Part shown: positions 47,640 to 60,493 of the stretch, piece after piece
Layout of the letters: each line of letters opens with the position of its first letter
Numbering within the stretch: the stretch's first letter is position 1
From: Siphonodentalium dalli
Taxonomy: Eukaryota > Mollusca > Scaphopoda > Gadilida > Siphonodentaliidae
DNA: 64,000 bases
NCBI GenBank assembly: GCA_032622095.1
Contig: CP136063.1
Coordinates: 217,763,982-217,827,981, forward strand
Direction: 5' to 3'
Notes under the pieces: generated by a model
Told to the model about the DNA's origin: nothing
Databases searched by the model: none
Seen by the model: the letters and a program-made list of their open reading frames with translations, nothing else
Made by a program: the position numbers and the translations under genes

Positions 47640-50600
47640 ATTCCATATAACAAAGAACAGCAATATTAATTTCGGGCTAACATTTACTCATGTCGGGAAA
47701 TATATTGACACAGGGTAAGCGAAGTTTTCTCGTATTATTAAATCACCCGTTTGGCGAAATAAATAGTTCAAGTTATAACAGACGAGCCAGCGGAGTCACC
47801 AAGTCAGCATTATATTTATGCACATGATCAATCACGTGATTGAAATATTCGATCCGTCAATCCGTCCGTCCACCCGTCAACAATCGCCTTCTCCAGAAAC
47901 ATACGACTGAATGGGTTCATATTTGGTGTGGATGTTCACTGGGTGACTCACATTCAGATTTGTTAAAATGAGGTCACCGGTCAAAAAGTTGCGAAACCAG
48001 AGCCATAACTCATTCCATCAAAAGTAATTCGTTTGGGACGTGATTCTTTCGAGAAAACATTACTCACAGACGAGATTGTTTGCAGAAATACATACTTTTA
48101 TATAATTTTAAAGCAATTTATGAGTTTATTCAATGTTGGGTCAGGCCATTTGCCATGGCAGATTACACCGCGTGACAACTCATATTATATGGGTGATCAC
48201 CCGTAGTCTATAAAAAATCTTCTAGAAATTTTGGGTATATATCACCAAATTGCGACCGGTTGACATAGCGACCTATTTTCAGAAATGTATGTGTTTGGGG
48301 GCTGTAATTTCGCTATATGACGATCTGTTTGCGACATTTTGAATCAAATATAAATCATTTCCGAAGTTGAATGATCCAGGAATATTTTGCCAACATCTGA
48401 AACTAGCCTTGCTCGAAAATCACCCAACACCGACAGAGGGCGCCATTCAAAATGGCCGCCAAAGGCCTGTTTTCTAACGTTAAAATGCTTATTTTTATAT
48501 CATTTATAGCAATGTATGCGTTAATTTAATGCTGGGTCAGACCATTTTTCATAACAGAATTATCCACGTGACAACTCCTAATATATATATTGGTGATCAT
48601 CCGTAGTCTATAAATCTTCCAAAAAGTTTGAATAAATTTGCGACCAGTTGACATGGCAACCGTGTTTGGGGGCTGTAATTTCGCTATTGAGATGTCTGCA
48701 TGCGACATTTTGAATCAAATGTAATTAATTTCCAAAGAAATGGGATCCAGGAATATACTTAAATTGCCTCCGCTTCTTGTTCCTTCCACTGAAGAGGTCA
48801 AGATTCACCTGCCATGGTGATTGCCAACCGAAAACTTGTCTACGCGTCTACAACTGGGCGACGCCATTTTGGAACAATGACGTCAAGAATCACGGCACGC
48901 GACCCCCACGTGACGCCAAAAATAGGTTACATATTCCTGGACCCCTCATTGAGTGATCGGCCTATTTTGAATATATGATCATATATGTTACTGTGCGCAT
49001 AAAACATTTATTTATAAAAGAATCATTCGCTGATAACAAGTGCATGAAGTGGGAAACGGATATATCCGTTTCCCGTCCTAAACGACCATAAGACCGATGG
49101 GTTGATAATTGACGTGGATGTTCCCTAGGCGACTCACATTCAGGTTTGTTCAAAGGAGAGCACCTGATTAAATGGTTGTGAATCCAGGGCCATGACTCTT
49201 TCCCGCCATAGTAATTATTAAAACGACTTCTTAAGAACCTACGGGCCTATTTAGCTTATATTTGGTATGGAGGGTCCTTGTGTGACTGGTGTAAAGATTT
49301 GTTCAAATTGGGTCACTGGGTCAATTATGGCGGAGCCAGGGACAAAACTCTTTAAAAAAAACAAAATTCCATTAATTTTTTTTATCTAATTTAGATTTAA
49401 CTCCTTCCTCAATTTAAAATTATTTGTTTGTATAAAAAAAATTACACATTTAAAAAAAAACCACCACTGTTATGAACAACAAACTACTGCATGTAACAAT
49501 ATAAGCATGCTTTATTACACATGTCAGATCTGATCTGATCTGTCCCTACATGTTTGATAAACAAATAGCAACTGCTGGGAATAGGGGCATTAAAGTTCAT
49601 TTTAAATATGAGATGGAATCCAATATGTTGTTCTATAAGCATTCTGGCTTGTCAACAAATTATTGTTTCTCTTTATAGTGAGTGAGATTTTGGCTGGTCA
49701 AAAGTGGCAGAGATAGGGATTTAACACTTTTGCTTCCAATGAGTTGACTTCAACTTCTTAACAAATCCTCCGAAATCACTAAACCATTGATCTCACAGTG
49801 AGAGGTCATTGCATGATGTGAATAGGTACATAGTTATTGGATTGAAAACTACCACACCTTACCAAAATACTGTAACCCCTTCTTAAGACAAATTATCTGA
49901 GCGTTTGAATTCAAGTTGGGTACTGATATATGGATTCCTGTGATCATATCTTTGATAAAAACTCTTAATATATACCGTTTGGGATATGAGATAAATGGAT
50001 CTCATAGATTGGGATTTACAAATGGAGACAGAATTGGGGCAGGGGTGAGAGATTTATCCCCCCCCACGACCTACCTGTATATTATACTGTTGAATTTAAG
50101 TTTAGTACCGGTATAATAATATATAAATTCTTAATGATTTCTAAACTGACAGTGTGGCAGGGGGTAGGTGAAGACAATGCTAGGGGCAATGGGGAGTTCG
50201 TGTAAGGGGGGGGGGGTGGTAAGTTTTTACCCCATACTTTGATCTAAATTTTTAAACAGTTGGAAATTTCATTTGTTGTAAATTTTTAAACAGTCGGAAA
50301 TTTACATTTGTTGTAAATTTGATTTCACACCAAAAATCGGTTAGAATTGTTCGCATAGTTTTCTCATAGATGTCCCAGCCAGTATGTTTATAGACCAACA
50401 GTTCGTATGGTCCTATTTCCGGCTAAATTGTTGGACAGCAAATGCAACATGTTTTAACTTTATGGGGGATGCCAGTATGGCCACAAATTAAAATTTTATG
50501 GGGGATGTCTGATTGGAAATTTCTCAAAGTTTGAGAGCTTGAAGTACCAGTTGTAAAATTACAACCTGAGACGGATGTGCAAAAGGAATTTTGTGAAGTT

Positions 50601-50738
50601 ATGACTGTGGTCTGATTGTCTTGTTTAAAAATGGTAGGGGTCGGAGATTTGTCAGTGATGTGCAATTAGAATTTTTCAAGGTGAAGACCCCTGCTGAACA
50701 GAGACCTCCAGCTATGTCGTTGTTTAGAACTACTCGTC
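47640..50738. other. Gene-free repeat-bearing stretch
   Basis: 48105-48383 and 48490-48755 are diverged direct copies (GGGTCAG.CCATTT, GTGACAACTC, CCGTAGTCTATAAA, TGTTTGGGGGCTGTAATTTC). A G-run lies at 50208-50216. No supported gene. Confidence 0.55.
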
Positions 50739-51162
50739 TTAAAGGCACTCAATCCGATTCGATGGTCCTCATATCATCAGATTCCAACAACAACAATTTT
50801 TTTTGAAATGCCGCTTCAGTTATTAGAATCGATTAACTGCCCAAAATATAATGCTCACCACAGTCAACTAAAGTATAAAATTGCCAAAAACCTGTTATTT
50901 ATCAACATTTTGTTCAACGAAATTTTTCCGGTTTATCAAATATCTGACACAAAAAAGCCACTTGATTTTAGAGTTATCCATCTTCATCCACAATTTGGTC
51001 TTCTCGTCGAATATTACTGGGCCACTAAATATTCCAATAATAGATTTAAGAAATCGACATCTGATCACTCTGAGCTTTGATGGGTGGGTTCTTCGACTCG
51101 AATCAAATATATTTTACCCCCGAAGCCAAATAAATAGTAATTGAGGGGTTGAGTACCTTTAA
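50739..51162. mobile_element. TTAA MITE (AGGTACTCAATCCGATC family)
   Basis: TTAA at 50739-50742 and 51159-51162; ends AGGCACTCAATCCGAT and GGGGTTGAGTACCT. Shares its interior with 12310-12745 and 37516-37991. Confidence 0.85.
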
Positions 51163-52305
51163 GCAGTTGGGCATTTAAGACCGAAGAAATACTATTATAT
51201 TGAGGCTTTTTTGATGTAGTTTAAATTTCCAACCCTTATAATATTTAGTGTCTCAAAAGGTGCACATAGAGTAATAGAAAATAGCTGAAATTATAGAAAC
51301 AATTCCCCCGTTTCGCTCCCAGAATTCAAACTAAGATATAGAGTTATTCCCCTTCCATTGAAAATAATAAACTTCGCAGTACAGTCCACACATAACTTAA
51401 GCAGAGAACACACGTAGGTATCTCAACAAAAACAACATGTTCACAGGTTATTACACCGGATAAGTTGATAATAAAATGTTTTAGGATACCCTAAATCCGG
51501 CCATTTATGGGACCATCTCCTTTTATACTCAACAGAATATATGCAACAAATGAATGAATTTGAGCCACGGATGAGTGCAAAATACACCCATGTGCTTTTT
51601 GAACGACGCGAACAACATGACAATTATAATGAAAATGAATTTATGACTGCAGTCATAAATTTATTTTCATTATAAGTTAGTGTACAGTACCCCTTTAAGA
51701 TAGCATCGAAATTTATCAAACGTGTTTTTTTTGGGGAAATTTAAATCTTTTTATTGCACAAAAAACGAAATTCCGGCTGGATGAGAGATGTACATTAATT
51801 TTCACCCAATATATCCCACTTCCGGAAAATTTGGCTATCATGAAATCGAGTTTGTAAACAAAAGAACTTTTATCATAATCCTCGAGAAAACTATATATAT
51901 TTAAAATAGATTTCGGTATTTCGTGATTGTGGGATACTTGCAAATTCAAATATAAGAATGGTGACAGATAACAGAAGCCTAAAGGTGCGCAGACTTTGAT
52001 ATTTTTGGCAATGTTATTGCATTTCTATACCCAAAAATAGAGTCATCAGATGAGCAGCGTGAATTCCGTTACTTATTCCTTATTCATAAAAAAAAAAAAA
52101 TTCACATGAAATTTCGTCTCGCCTTACTAAAGACGTTGCCATGGTCATTTGGCACATTTCCACAAATTTTTCGAATAAGTAATAAGGAATAAGTAACGGA
52201 ATTCACGCTGCTCATCAAATGAATTTCACTGAATAATGCATATTTGGACCGGACATATATTATGTAGGCTATAGGGTGTGCTGCTGAATTCAAATTTGAA
52301 ATCAA
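51163..52305. other. Partial MITE and gene-free DNA
   Basis: 51190-51480 is a partial AAGGCCCACTTAA-family copy (GTGCACATAGAGTAATAGAA, CACAGGTTATTACACCGG). A dyad at 51620-51675 (AATGAAAATGAATTTATGAC). Near 52060-52210 two inverted copies of GTGAATTCCGTTACTTATTC face each other. Confidence 0.5.
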
Positions 52306-52524
52306 AGATGAGGTGGCTGCTGGCGGCAATGAAATCAAAGATGAGGTGGCTGCTGGCGGCAATGTGTTTAGATGAGGTGGCTGCTGGCGGCAATGAAATC
52401 AAAGATGAGGTGGCTGCTGGCGGCAATGTGTTTAGATGAGGTGGCTGCTGGCGGCAATGAAATCAAAGATGAGGTGGCTGCTGGCGGCAATGTGTTTAGA
52501 TGAGGTGGCTGCTGGTGGCAATGT
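52306..52524. repeat. Minisatellite GATGAGGTGGCTGCTGGCGG
   Basis: Seven units; two unit types (ending AATGAAATCAAA and AATGTGTTTA) alternate to give a higher-order period of about 64 bp. Confidence 0.9.
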
Positions 52525-52527
52525 CTT

Positions 52528-52964
52528 TTAAAGGCCCACTTAATTTTCGAACCCCCAGATAATTTTTATAAAAAATATATGCCATGTAAAGGCCCATGTT
52601 ATATACCATTTGAAAGGGGCAGCCCCGAAACATTGTATTATCAACTTATTTGGTGTAATAAACTGTGAAATTGTTGTTTTTGTTGAGATACCGACTTGTG
52701 TTCTGTGCTCAAGTTTCATTTCTTAAGATATAGAGTTATTCTCCTTCCATTGAAAATACATTTTTAGTTTGAATTCTGTTGCATTCTGGGAGCCATAGCG
52801 GGGGGGGGGGGATCTTTCTATGGTCATCTTCTGAGACACAGACGTTTCAATTGGTGACGAATTATAGTATTTTAATCCGATTTATGGCATAGATTGTTAT
52901 TAAAACCGTATATCAAGGCACTATAAAATATAATAGGTGACTCGAAAATTAAATGGTCCTTTAA
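52528..52964. mobile_element. TTAA MITE (AAGGCCCACTTAATTTTCGA family)
   Basis: TTAA at 52528-52531 and 52961-52964 with matching inverted ends. Inserted directly after the minisatellite. Contains a G-run (52801-52811). Confidence 0.85.
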
Positions 52965-53547
52965 CGAATTTCGAAAACATTGTCACCCCGAAGATCCATT
53001 TGGAGTTTGGTGACGATCGGATTAGAGATGTAGGGTGCGCTAAAGGAAATTGTTGACATACACACGGACGGCTATAAATAGAAGAACGACGGACGTCAAC
53101 CGATGCACGACAAGAACCTTGTTCAGTTGAGCTAAAATGAGATGTTTCCTAACATGCTGTGAATGTGATGGCATTGATCAGACCGAATCTCTACCGGAAT
53201 TGATAAGATAGATAACACTGGTAGAGATTGACCCATGGTCCCCGCGGGGATGGGATGTGTGGGTAGAAGCGCAGCGTCAGCGGTTAACTAAATCAATTGA
53301 CGGTAGCGGGATTTTGGAAAAAAAACCCATAAATCACACGATTACTTGTAGCTCAGTATGAGTGCTGATTTTCTCGATGTGCCTGAACAAATTCTCATTT
53401 CTTGATAAACATTCAACCATTTGTGTGCTAACAGTTTTGTATGCATGCCGTGCTAAGTCCTAGGTAATTCCGGTAGAGATTGATCGAGTTCGGTGGAAGC
53501 TATGGGCCAAAGATTGGGATTCAATGAAAATAAACCAGAAATCCAAG

Positions 53548-53698
53548 CCTGAATTTAGTTTGCCTGTCATTTGCAGAATGAGGTCCCCAGATGGTGAATA
53601 TGGTGATACTAGCCCGCTATGCGGGATAGCTAGCGTCACTAAATGCACACTCTGTGGACCTCATTCTGCAAATGACAGACACACTAAACTCAGGCTTG
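53548..53698. repeat. Near-perfect hairpin, GAGGTCCCCAGA family
   Basis: About 150 bp; AAGCCTGAATTTAGT...CATTTGCAGAATGAGGTCC pairs with the inverted right half. Best-preserved member of the family seen at 9 and 24 kb. Confidence 0.8.
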
Positions 53699-53759
53699 AG
53701 ACCATCTTATTCATACAATTTCGATCAGTGCGTAAATCTAGACAAGTTATATAGAGCTA

Positions 53760-54411
53760 GTACATACCATTTACGATTGCCATTCGTCGTCGTCATTTTT
53801 CGAAACGAAATTTGAGCTCGACATACATTTTACAAGGACAAATACTCCATTGCACACTGTTGCGCTGCGTATTACAATAAAGTCACCAATGAGGCAAATA
53901 TTGTGAATCCATTCATCCACAAAACTATGACAAAATGCAAACTTCCTGGTTAGAAACCGAAACTGAATATGGGATCTCGCCCATGCCGCGCTAATTCAAG
54001 TGGTTTAAAGGAAAAATATACACTCAGACAGCTTAACTATCATTTCTCGGTGTGTTATACCGGAAATCTATATATAGTGCACTTCATCTTGCTGTCAACA
54101 CTAAACCGCGACAAGTCGAGTGTCGTATATCTAGCAATTAGCAACTAACATGTCCTCTTCGGCTTTCCATAGATTTCAACGTAATTTGATACTTAGGGGT
54201 GTGTGTCCGGGAAGTGTTTTGGACGGGTCAAATCATGACTCCGACCTTACCTTGACCATCAAAATTGTTAATTAAAGGTCAGGTGGGGTAAAACGGACGG
54301 ATTTCGACGAAATTTGATACCTAGGGGTATTTTTATCCGGGGTGGGGGTGTTTTGGACGGGTCAAATCATGACCCTGACCTGACCTTGGCTTTCAAAATA
54401 GTCAATTCAAG
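53760..54411. other. Gene-free stretch
   Basis: Two diverged copies of a 100-bp segment (GACGAAATTTGATACCTAGG, GTTTTGGACGGGTCAAATCA) at about 54170-54270 and 54300-54400. No gene. Confidence 0.5.
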
Positions 54412-54680
54412 GTCAAATCGCGCCTTTCGCCGGAAATCAGATGGGAAACAGCCCGGACGAAGTCGGGCCCATCAGCTTATGTAATAAAGAAGACAGTTTG
54501 AAGAATGTAATGTATAACACGAGAAACGGGAAAACTTGAAATATGGAAGTATGCAAATTTCCCACATAAAATTTGAAAGCTAGTTTATAGTATAATTATA
54601 TTATAATTTATATTTATGGCTAATAATATGATATTGGTGGCGTTACCATTTCTGACTATGGTTTTCTTGTTATCTGTATG
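54412..54680. repeat. Mosaic repeat, middle module
   Basis: 54412-54590 matches 59672-59862 (CAGCCCGGACGAAGTCGGGC, AACACGAGAAACGGGAAAAC); 54590-54676 matches the leader and first codons of the ORF at 44617. It links the 44-kb and 59-kb copies as pieces of one family. Confidence 0.75.
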
Positions 54681-55190
54681 AATGAGTGTGTAGAATAGCT
54701 TCTTGGTCATATTCGACCACCATGCCATCATAAAGTATCATTAATCGTATCATAACTGCCCCATAACGTGACCGCGTCTCTTCGGTCGTTAACCGGAAAG
54801 CGTCCGGAAACTATATTTGATTTGTGTTCCAATTCCAAACTTTTAATTAACCGGTTTCGGTGTCTTCTCATAATTCTTTACCACTTCACGCGACCCCCGC
54901 CCACCCTGAGGATAAAGACCAGATCAGGTGCCAATACATTTAGCTGAAATCCACATCTAAACCCACTCAACCCTGGCCCCACCCCTTGATACCGCCAAAT
55001 ATAGTGATCCTATCCCATGGACTACCCACCCCACCCCACCCCACGATATTATCATATATGTATACATATGTCGATTAAGCCTGCACCCTTTACTAACAAT
55101 GTAACGCATGCGCAACACTCTACTGTACTGCAATTTGTGTAATAATTATGTCTCAATTATGTCTTATATATGACGATTTGAGTGAAATTA

Positions 55191-55193
55191 AAC

Positions 55194-55223
<30 letters not shown>
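55191..55223. repeat. (CTAT)n microsatellite
   Basis: About eight CTAT units directly before the coding-like segment at 55224. Confidence 0.95.
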
Positions 55224-55224
<1 letters not shown>

Positions 55225-55566
55225 CTTCCGACTTCTGCGTTCGCGTGTTTGTTAAAAATGCTGGTGGAGGCGTCTATGTTGTTATATTAAAGTTTTTAAA
55301 GACTGACAAAAAAGCTTCCCCTTTATATAATTTAGTGAATATAAACAACGATTTAATCAGTAAATACGGTGTCAAGAAATGGATTCACAGCTTGAGTGTA
55401 TCCGAGTTCACAACAAAGCTGGTTCTCAAAAGAATGAAAGCTGATGAGGAGTATCCAAGTGGGCGCATTCTGTTGATAGAATCGGGTACAGAGTTCAACA
55501 ATGCCAAGAACTGGATGTCGGCAGAAGCTCTTATCGGGCGTACCAAGACACAGTCTGCAAGGTACA
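55224..55566 (+). CDS. Possible exon of an unrecognised gene
   Basis: About 114 codons stay open from the CTAT repeat to a GTACAG donor-like site near 55562. The last 65 (from KYGVKKWIHSLSVSEF through RILLIESGTEFNNAKNWMSA) look like real protein, with mixed charge and normal codon use. Acceptor candidates are TATAATTTAG (about 55336) and TTTAATCAG (about 55359). Beyond 55566 the frame runs into poly-G and is meaningless. No family recognised, no partner exon seen; it may be an exon or a relic. Confidence 0.3.
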
Positions 55567-55579
55567 GTTCTGTCCATTT

Positions 55580-57761
55580 TTTTCGGGGGGGGGGGGGGGT
55601 TGGGAACGGGTTGGGAAAACAATCCTGGCAAGCGACTAGGAAACAAAATGCTGTCCATTTTTTTCCTGGGGCCTATGATACAGAATTATGTCCAATTTTT
55701 CTGGGGGGGGGGGGGGGGGAGGGTTGATTTTTTTCTGGTGAATCGGGTGGGGCAAAATATCCTGGGTGTGGGGAAGGGTTGAATACATTTTTAAAGGAAT
55801 GGGTGGGGCAAGATATCCTGGCAGCGCCTAGGAAACAGAATTCTGTCTAATTATTTTCTGGGGGGGGGGGGGGGGATTTTGTTTGGGAACGGGTGGGGCA
55901 AGAAATCCTGGCAAGCGCCTAGAAACAAAATGCTGTCCATTATATACAATGGAATAGCTTATCATTGATTTTGAGGGGTGTTCAGGTAAAATAAGCAGAC
56001 GACAAACATTAAAAGTGAAGATTGAGTCAAATGTATTGAGGGAAATGTTCAGATAATAAGTTCAACAAACGACCCTTTGGTCGTTTGTTGAACTTATTAT
56101 ATGAACATTTCCTATGGGATAACTACTCATAAATGTTGTTCCAGTATAGAAAGGGTTAAAGAGGAAGTTTTTATATTGTCAATCTATAGAAACATAAAAA
56201 TAATCACACACCGCTAAGCAGGGATGTGGCTAGAGGGTCTCCGCTGGGAGTGTCCACCTTGGGAATTTCCAACTGCACCCCCCACCCCTGAGTCAGAATC
56301 ACACCAACACAACGTTTTGCATAATTCACAACTTTTTGCATAATTCCATTTGCACCCCCCCTCCTTGTACCTCATGCTCAGGCCTAATTTCCTATATATT
56401 CATAAGCCATGCTTCTATTTTCCCAGTATCATGAGAACATTAAGATATTTTAACCTGAAAATTGCCCCAAAAAAACAACTAGTGATCTCATTCCAGACAA
56501 ATGCACACAGCTACCGACAACAGACCAGGAAACACCGGGCCGACCATGGTTCTTCGGCCCGGTGTGAGAAAAATTTGAAAACTATACAAGAAAATCGCAA
56601 ATCCTAGCATCTAGACTGGCCTCAACTGAAGCTTTCCTAGTGTTGGAAATTTCAAACCTCATACTCCCCCTCAGTTTGACCAAAACGTAGTAAAATATTG
56701 TTTTGCTAAACTAATTAGCAGTTTTGTATTGGCCATGTGGATGGGGCAATGACACACCGGGCCGACCATGGTTCGGCCCGGTGTGCGAAAATTTTGAAAT
56801 CTGAACAAGAAAATCGCAAAATCCTAACATCTAGACTAGCCTCAAACCTTCCTACTGTTGGAAATTTCAAACCCTACACCCCAACTTAGGTTGGAAATTT
56901 TTCAACTGATGACAATTCCATGACAATGTTGACCAATTGTATGACAATATTGTTTTCTTAAATTAACTAGAAGTTTTTGACTGGCCACGGGGGAGAGACC
57001 AGGACACAAGCTTTCCAAGTGTTTCCAACCTGTCACCCCCCTAAGGTTGGAAAATTTCCAACTGTCAAAATTTTTGACCAAAAATAGGAACATATGCAAA
57101 TATTGGTCGAAAAACAATAAATTCCCCCCAATAAATTGTTTTATAATCAAACTACAAGAACATTTTCAACCTATTGTTGGTGTGAAATTTCGTTGTGGCA
57201 GGTATGAAATTTCCAACTATTGAAAATATAGCTCTCTGCTGGGGGGGGGGGGGGGGTGAGACACCCCCACACACCCCTCTAGCCACATCCATGCCGCTAA
57301 GAATAACCTGCCCTTAATAGATTAACCTGTCATTGTATCTCGTCAAATTATAGTATATCACAAATACTCTACTAAAATATCATGTCAGGTATAATGGATC
57401 ATAATGTGTCTATGTAACATCTGCTTGTATCTGTCTGATATTGAAATAGTCAATTTGTATGTCATTTATCGCATATTATTTCTTAACATCTATTCAGGAT
57501 TCACCCCCCAAAATTAACTGGTATTTAATATTCACCCCCCAAAATTAACTGGTATTCAGGATTCAGGGGGGAGGGGGTGATACCTTGTGGGTGTCCACAT
57601 GCATTGAAATTTCCTTCTGCGTCCACCCCCCCCAATCGATCATGCCATGAATATCTACTCTGGCTGACACACGAAGAGATCATATTCCATATATTCCCAG
57701 GGTTTGTACTGTTGGAATATGAGCTATACGGGCGTTAGTGAAATACCATTATTTGTTTTAT
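55580..57761. other. Gene-free stretch rich in G-runs
   Basis: G-runs at 55586-55598, 55704-55718, 55860-55874, 57241-57256, each within diverged copies of a segment with AATGCTGTCCATTTTTTTC and TGGCAAGCG.CTAGGAAACA. Hairpin 56040-56112. CCGGGCCGACCATGGTTC.GG dyads at about 56535-56560 and 56757-56782. No gene. Confidence 0.55.
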
Positions 57762-58045
57762 GGTTTAAAGGCGCGTTTAATTTTCGATTCACCGTTTATT
57801 TTTTTTATAGTGCCTTGATATACGGTTTTAATAACAATATATGCCATAACATATTATTAAAATACTATAATTCATCTGTGTCTCAGAAGGTGCCCATATA
57901 TAGAGTAATAGAAAATAGCTGAAATCTTAAAATCATTCCCCCCGTTATGACTCCAAAATGCAACATAATTCTAACTAGTTTATTTTTCAATGGAAGGGGA
58001 ATAACTCTATATCTATAAATATATACAGTTATTCCCCTTCCATTG
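57762..58045. mobile_element. Partial TTAA MITE
   Basis: Starts TTTAAAGGCGCGTTTAATTTTCG and matches the left half of the AAGGCCCACTTAA family; right end lost where mosaic copy B begins. Confidence 0.65.
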
Positions 58046-58053
58046 CAAATAAT

Positions 58054-59670
58054 TAAGCCACATGGTGGTGTAAGTTGTTTCGGAGATTTTGATTTTCTAT
58101 GGTCGACTGGGCGAATGTATTGTCAGAGATTTTTGTTAGTACCTTACTCAACCGTACCGATAGAATCACGTAGATGCTGAAATTGTAAAGTTAACGCCAC
58201 CGGTGTATAATATGTTTTTGAAAATATGACTCAATCGTATCGATAGAGTCATGACAGGCTGAAATTGTAAACTTAAAGTCACCTGTGTAATAATATGTTG
58301 TGAAAGTATAAATAATCTGATAGCCTGAAAATAATGTATAACCCATTAGGAGCCCCTGGTGTAGTGAAGTGAAATATGGGTGATTTTAATAGGAGTGCGC
58401 ATGCCTGTTCTGTTGGAGTAATCGCGATTTTTTATTTTCTGGTCATCAAGTCAAAATTGTATCGTATACACAATATGTTTGTATCGATGCATGTATCGTG
58501 ACTCGACTCGTTTTCGTGGTCATATAGGCCCTACATAAGATATGATCACGAAAACGAGCAGTCGCGAAATCTGATAGAATCGTACATTCACTTTCAATAG
58601 TATAGATTCTCTTAATCTGCCGCGGATTTCCCGAAAATTGTACTTTCATTTTCAATAGGATTCTCCGAATTTTCAGTTTTACTTTTCATTTTTACCACGC
58701 AAAGCGACCTTAGTTTACACATATATGACACACTGGCTGAGTCCATGACAAATAGTTGATATATAGCATTGCTTCTTTCATTTAATTAAAGCTCACCTCG
58801 TTAAAACGCATGTCAAACGTATTTGTTTACAAATTGCATTGGGTGCGACAATTTGCATTAGGTCCCTATTTGCGGAGATCACTTTGCGGAAGTCCCCGAA
58901 TTCGCGGATGCATGCCTCTAAAATGGGTGATATATAGATTTTAATGAGGGAACGGGTGCGTATATGTCAATTGATACGTATTTTAAACAAAAATTAATAA
59001 CGACACGACCATCACAATAGAGGTCTAGCTGTTCTATCAATTATATATGCGCCGAGTTCACTTGGTGCAAATCAAACGGCGATAAATATTCTCGTGTGTC
59101 AGAATGACTCCTTAAAGTTGTGAATAAGATGAAGAATATTTATTAGATGTTATTTATTAAGTCAATCAAATAATGTTATTCATTAGTTATATATATACAC
59201 TCCCGGAGATTGCTGCGCGGGTATCCTGATCACGCAAATTAAATCGCGGAGGTCCCCTAAAATGGGCGAAATATATTGATTTTAATGAGGGAACGGGTGC
59301 GAATATGTCAATTGATACGTATTTTAAACAAATAACGACACGATCATCATAATAGAGGTCTGTTCTATCAATTATATATGCGCCGAGTTCACTTGGTGCA
59401 AATCAAACGGCGATAATTAAACATTCTCGTGTGCCAGAAGGACTCCTTAAAGTTGTGAATAAGATGAAGAATATTTATTAGATGTTATTTAACAAGTCAA
59501 ATAATATAATTTGATTGACTTGTTAAATAACATCTAATAAATATTCTTCATCTTATTCACAACTAACTAATGAATAATATTATTTGATTGACTTGTTAAA
59601 TAACATCTAATAGATATTCTTCATCTTATTCACAACTTTAAGGAGTCTTTCTGGCACACGAGAATATTAT
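58054..59670. repeat. Mosaic repeat, copy B with a partial and an inverted extra copy
   Basis: 58054-59189 matches 43243-44552. 59243-59500 repeats its last part (AGGGAACGGGTGCGAATATG to TTAACAAGTCAAA). 59505-59670 contains two inverted copies of GTTAAATAACATCTAAT.GAT and ATTCTTCATCTTATTCACAA, so the end folds into a hairpin. Confidence 0.8.
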
Positions 59671-59671
59671 A

Positions 59672-59862
59672 GTCAATTCAATGTCAAATCGCGCCGTTCG
59701 CCGGAAAGCAGATGGGAACAGCCCGGACGAAGTCGGGCCCACCAGCCAGTGTAATAAAAAGCGAGACAGCTTGAAGAATGTATGTATAACACGAGAAACG
59801 GGAAAACGTGGTATATGGAAGTATCCAAATTTCCCACATGGAATTTGAAAGCTAGTTTATAT
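59672..59862. repeat. Mosaic repeat module (copy of 54412-54590)
   Basis: Shares CGCCGGAAAGCAGATGGGAA, AGCCCGGACGAAGTCGGGCC and AACACGAGAAACGGGAAAAC with 54.4 kb. Confidence 0.8.
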
Positions 59863-59864
59863 AT

Positions 59865-60025
59865 GCAATCAACGTCGTTTTCGATGCATCTGTCGGCGTA
59901 TAGAAGTGTCGGATGCCGAATTACATATACTGTATAATTTCGCGAAGCGAAATTATACAAAGTATGTAGTTCGGCATCCGACACTTCTATACGCCGACAG
60001 ATGCATCGAAAACGACGTTGATTGC
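59865..60025. repeat. Perfect 161-bp hairpin
   Basis: GCAATCAACGTCGTTTTCGA to GTCGGATGCCGAA on the left is exactly mirrored on the right. Centre about 59945 with an inner TTTCGCGAAGCGAAA dyad. The minus ORF 59673-60047 is a shadow. Confidence 0.9.
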
Positions 60026-60493
60026 TTATAATTACGACAATCCGCATATTAGTTGGTGATTAAACAAGTTCTTTTTAAAGAAACTATAATAAAAACACTA
60101 AAATGATAAAACTACCCAAGTGATAGTTGTGTCTGGACTCAGCTGCTCTTTTAACCGAAATGGGAATTTGGGTCGAGAATAAATTGGGCGACCGACCGGA
60201 AGTTCGAGATGAACACACACAATTCGATCGCCGTTTCCGACATTCCAACTACACAAAAGCAAGAGACCACACCCGTAAACTATTAAACTGTACTTGCTGG
60301 TGTAAATTTCACGTATTTAAAACGATTATAGAACATGTATTGTCATAAAGGCAATCCGATTCGATGGCAATTCCGAAGCGGTGTTCCCAAACTTCGCCAT
60401 CGAACAAATGTGGTCTCCGGCGACTCGAAAAGTAAACAATCGCTACAAATGTGCATTCTATGCTCTCATGACCACGGCCATGTCAGTAGTAAT
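60026..60493. other. No clear gene
   Basis: A 73-codon frame (60127-60348) and a 45-codon lead into the next repeat are open, but neither has a recognisable domain. A remnant exon is possible. Confidence 0.35.
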
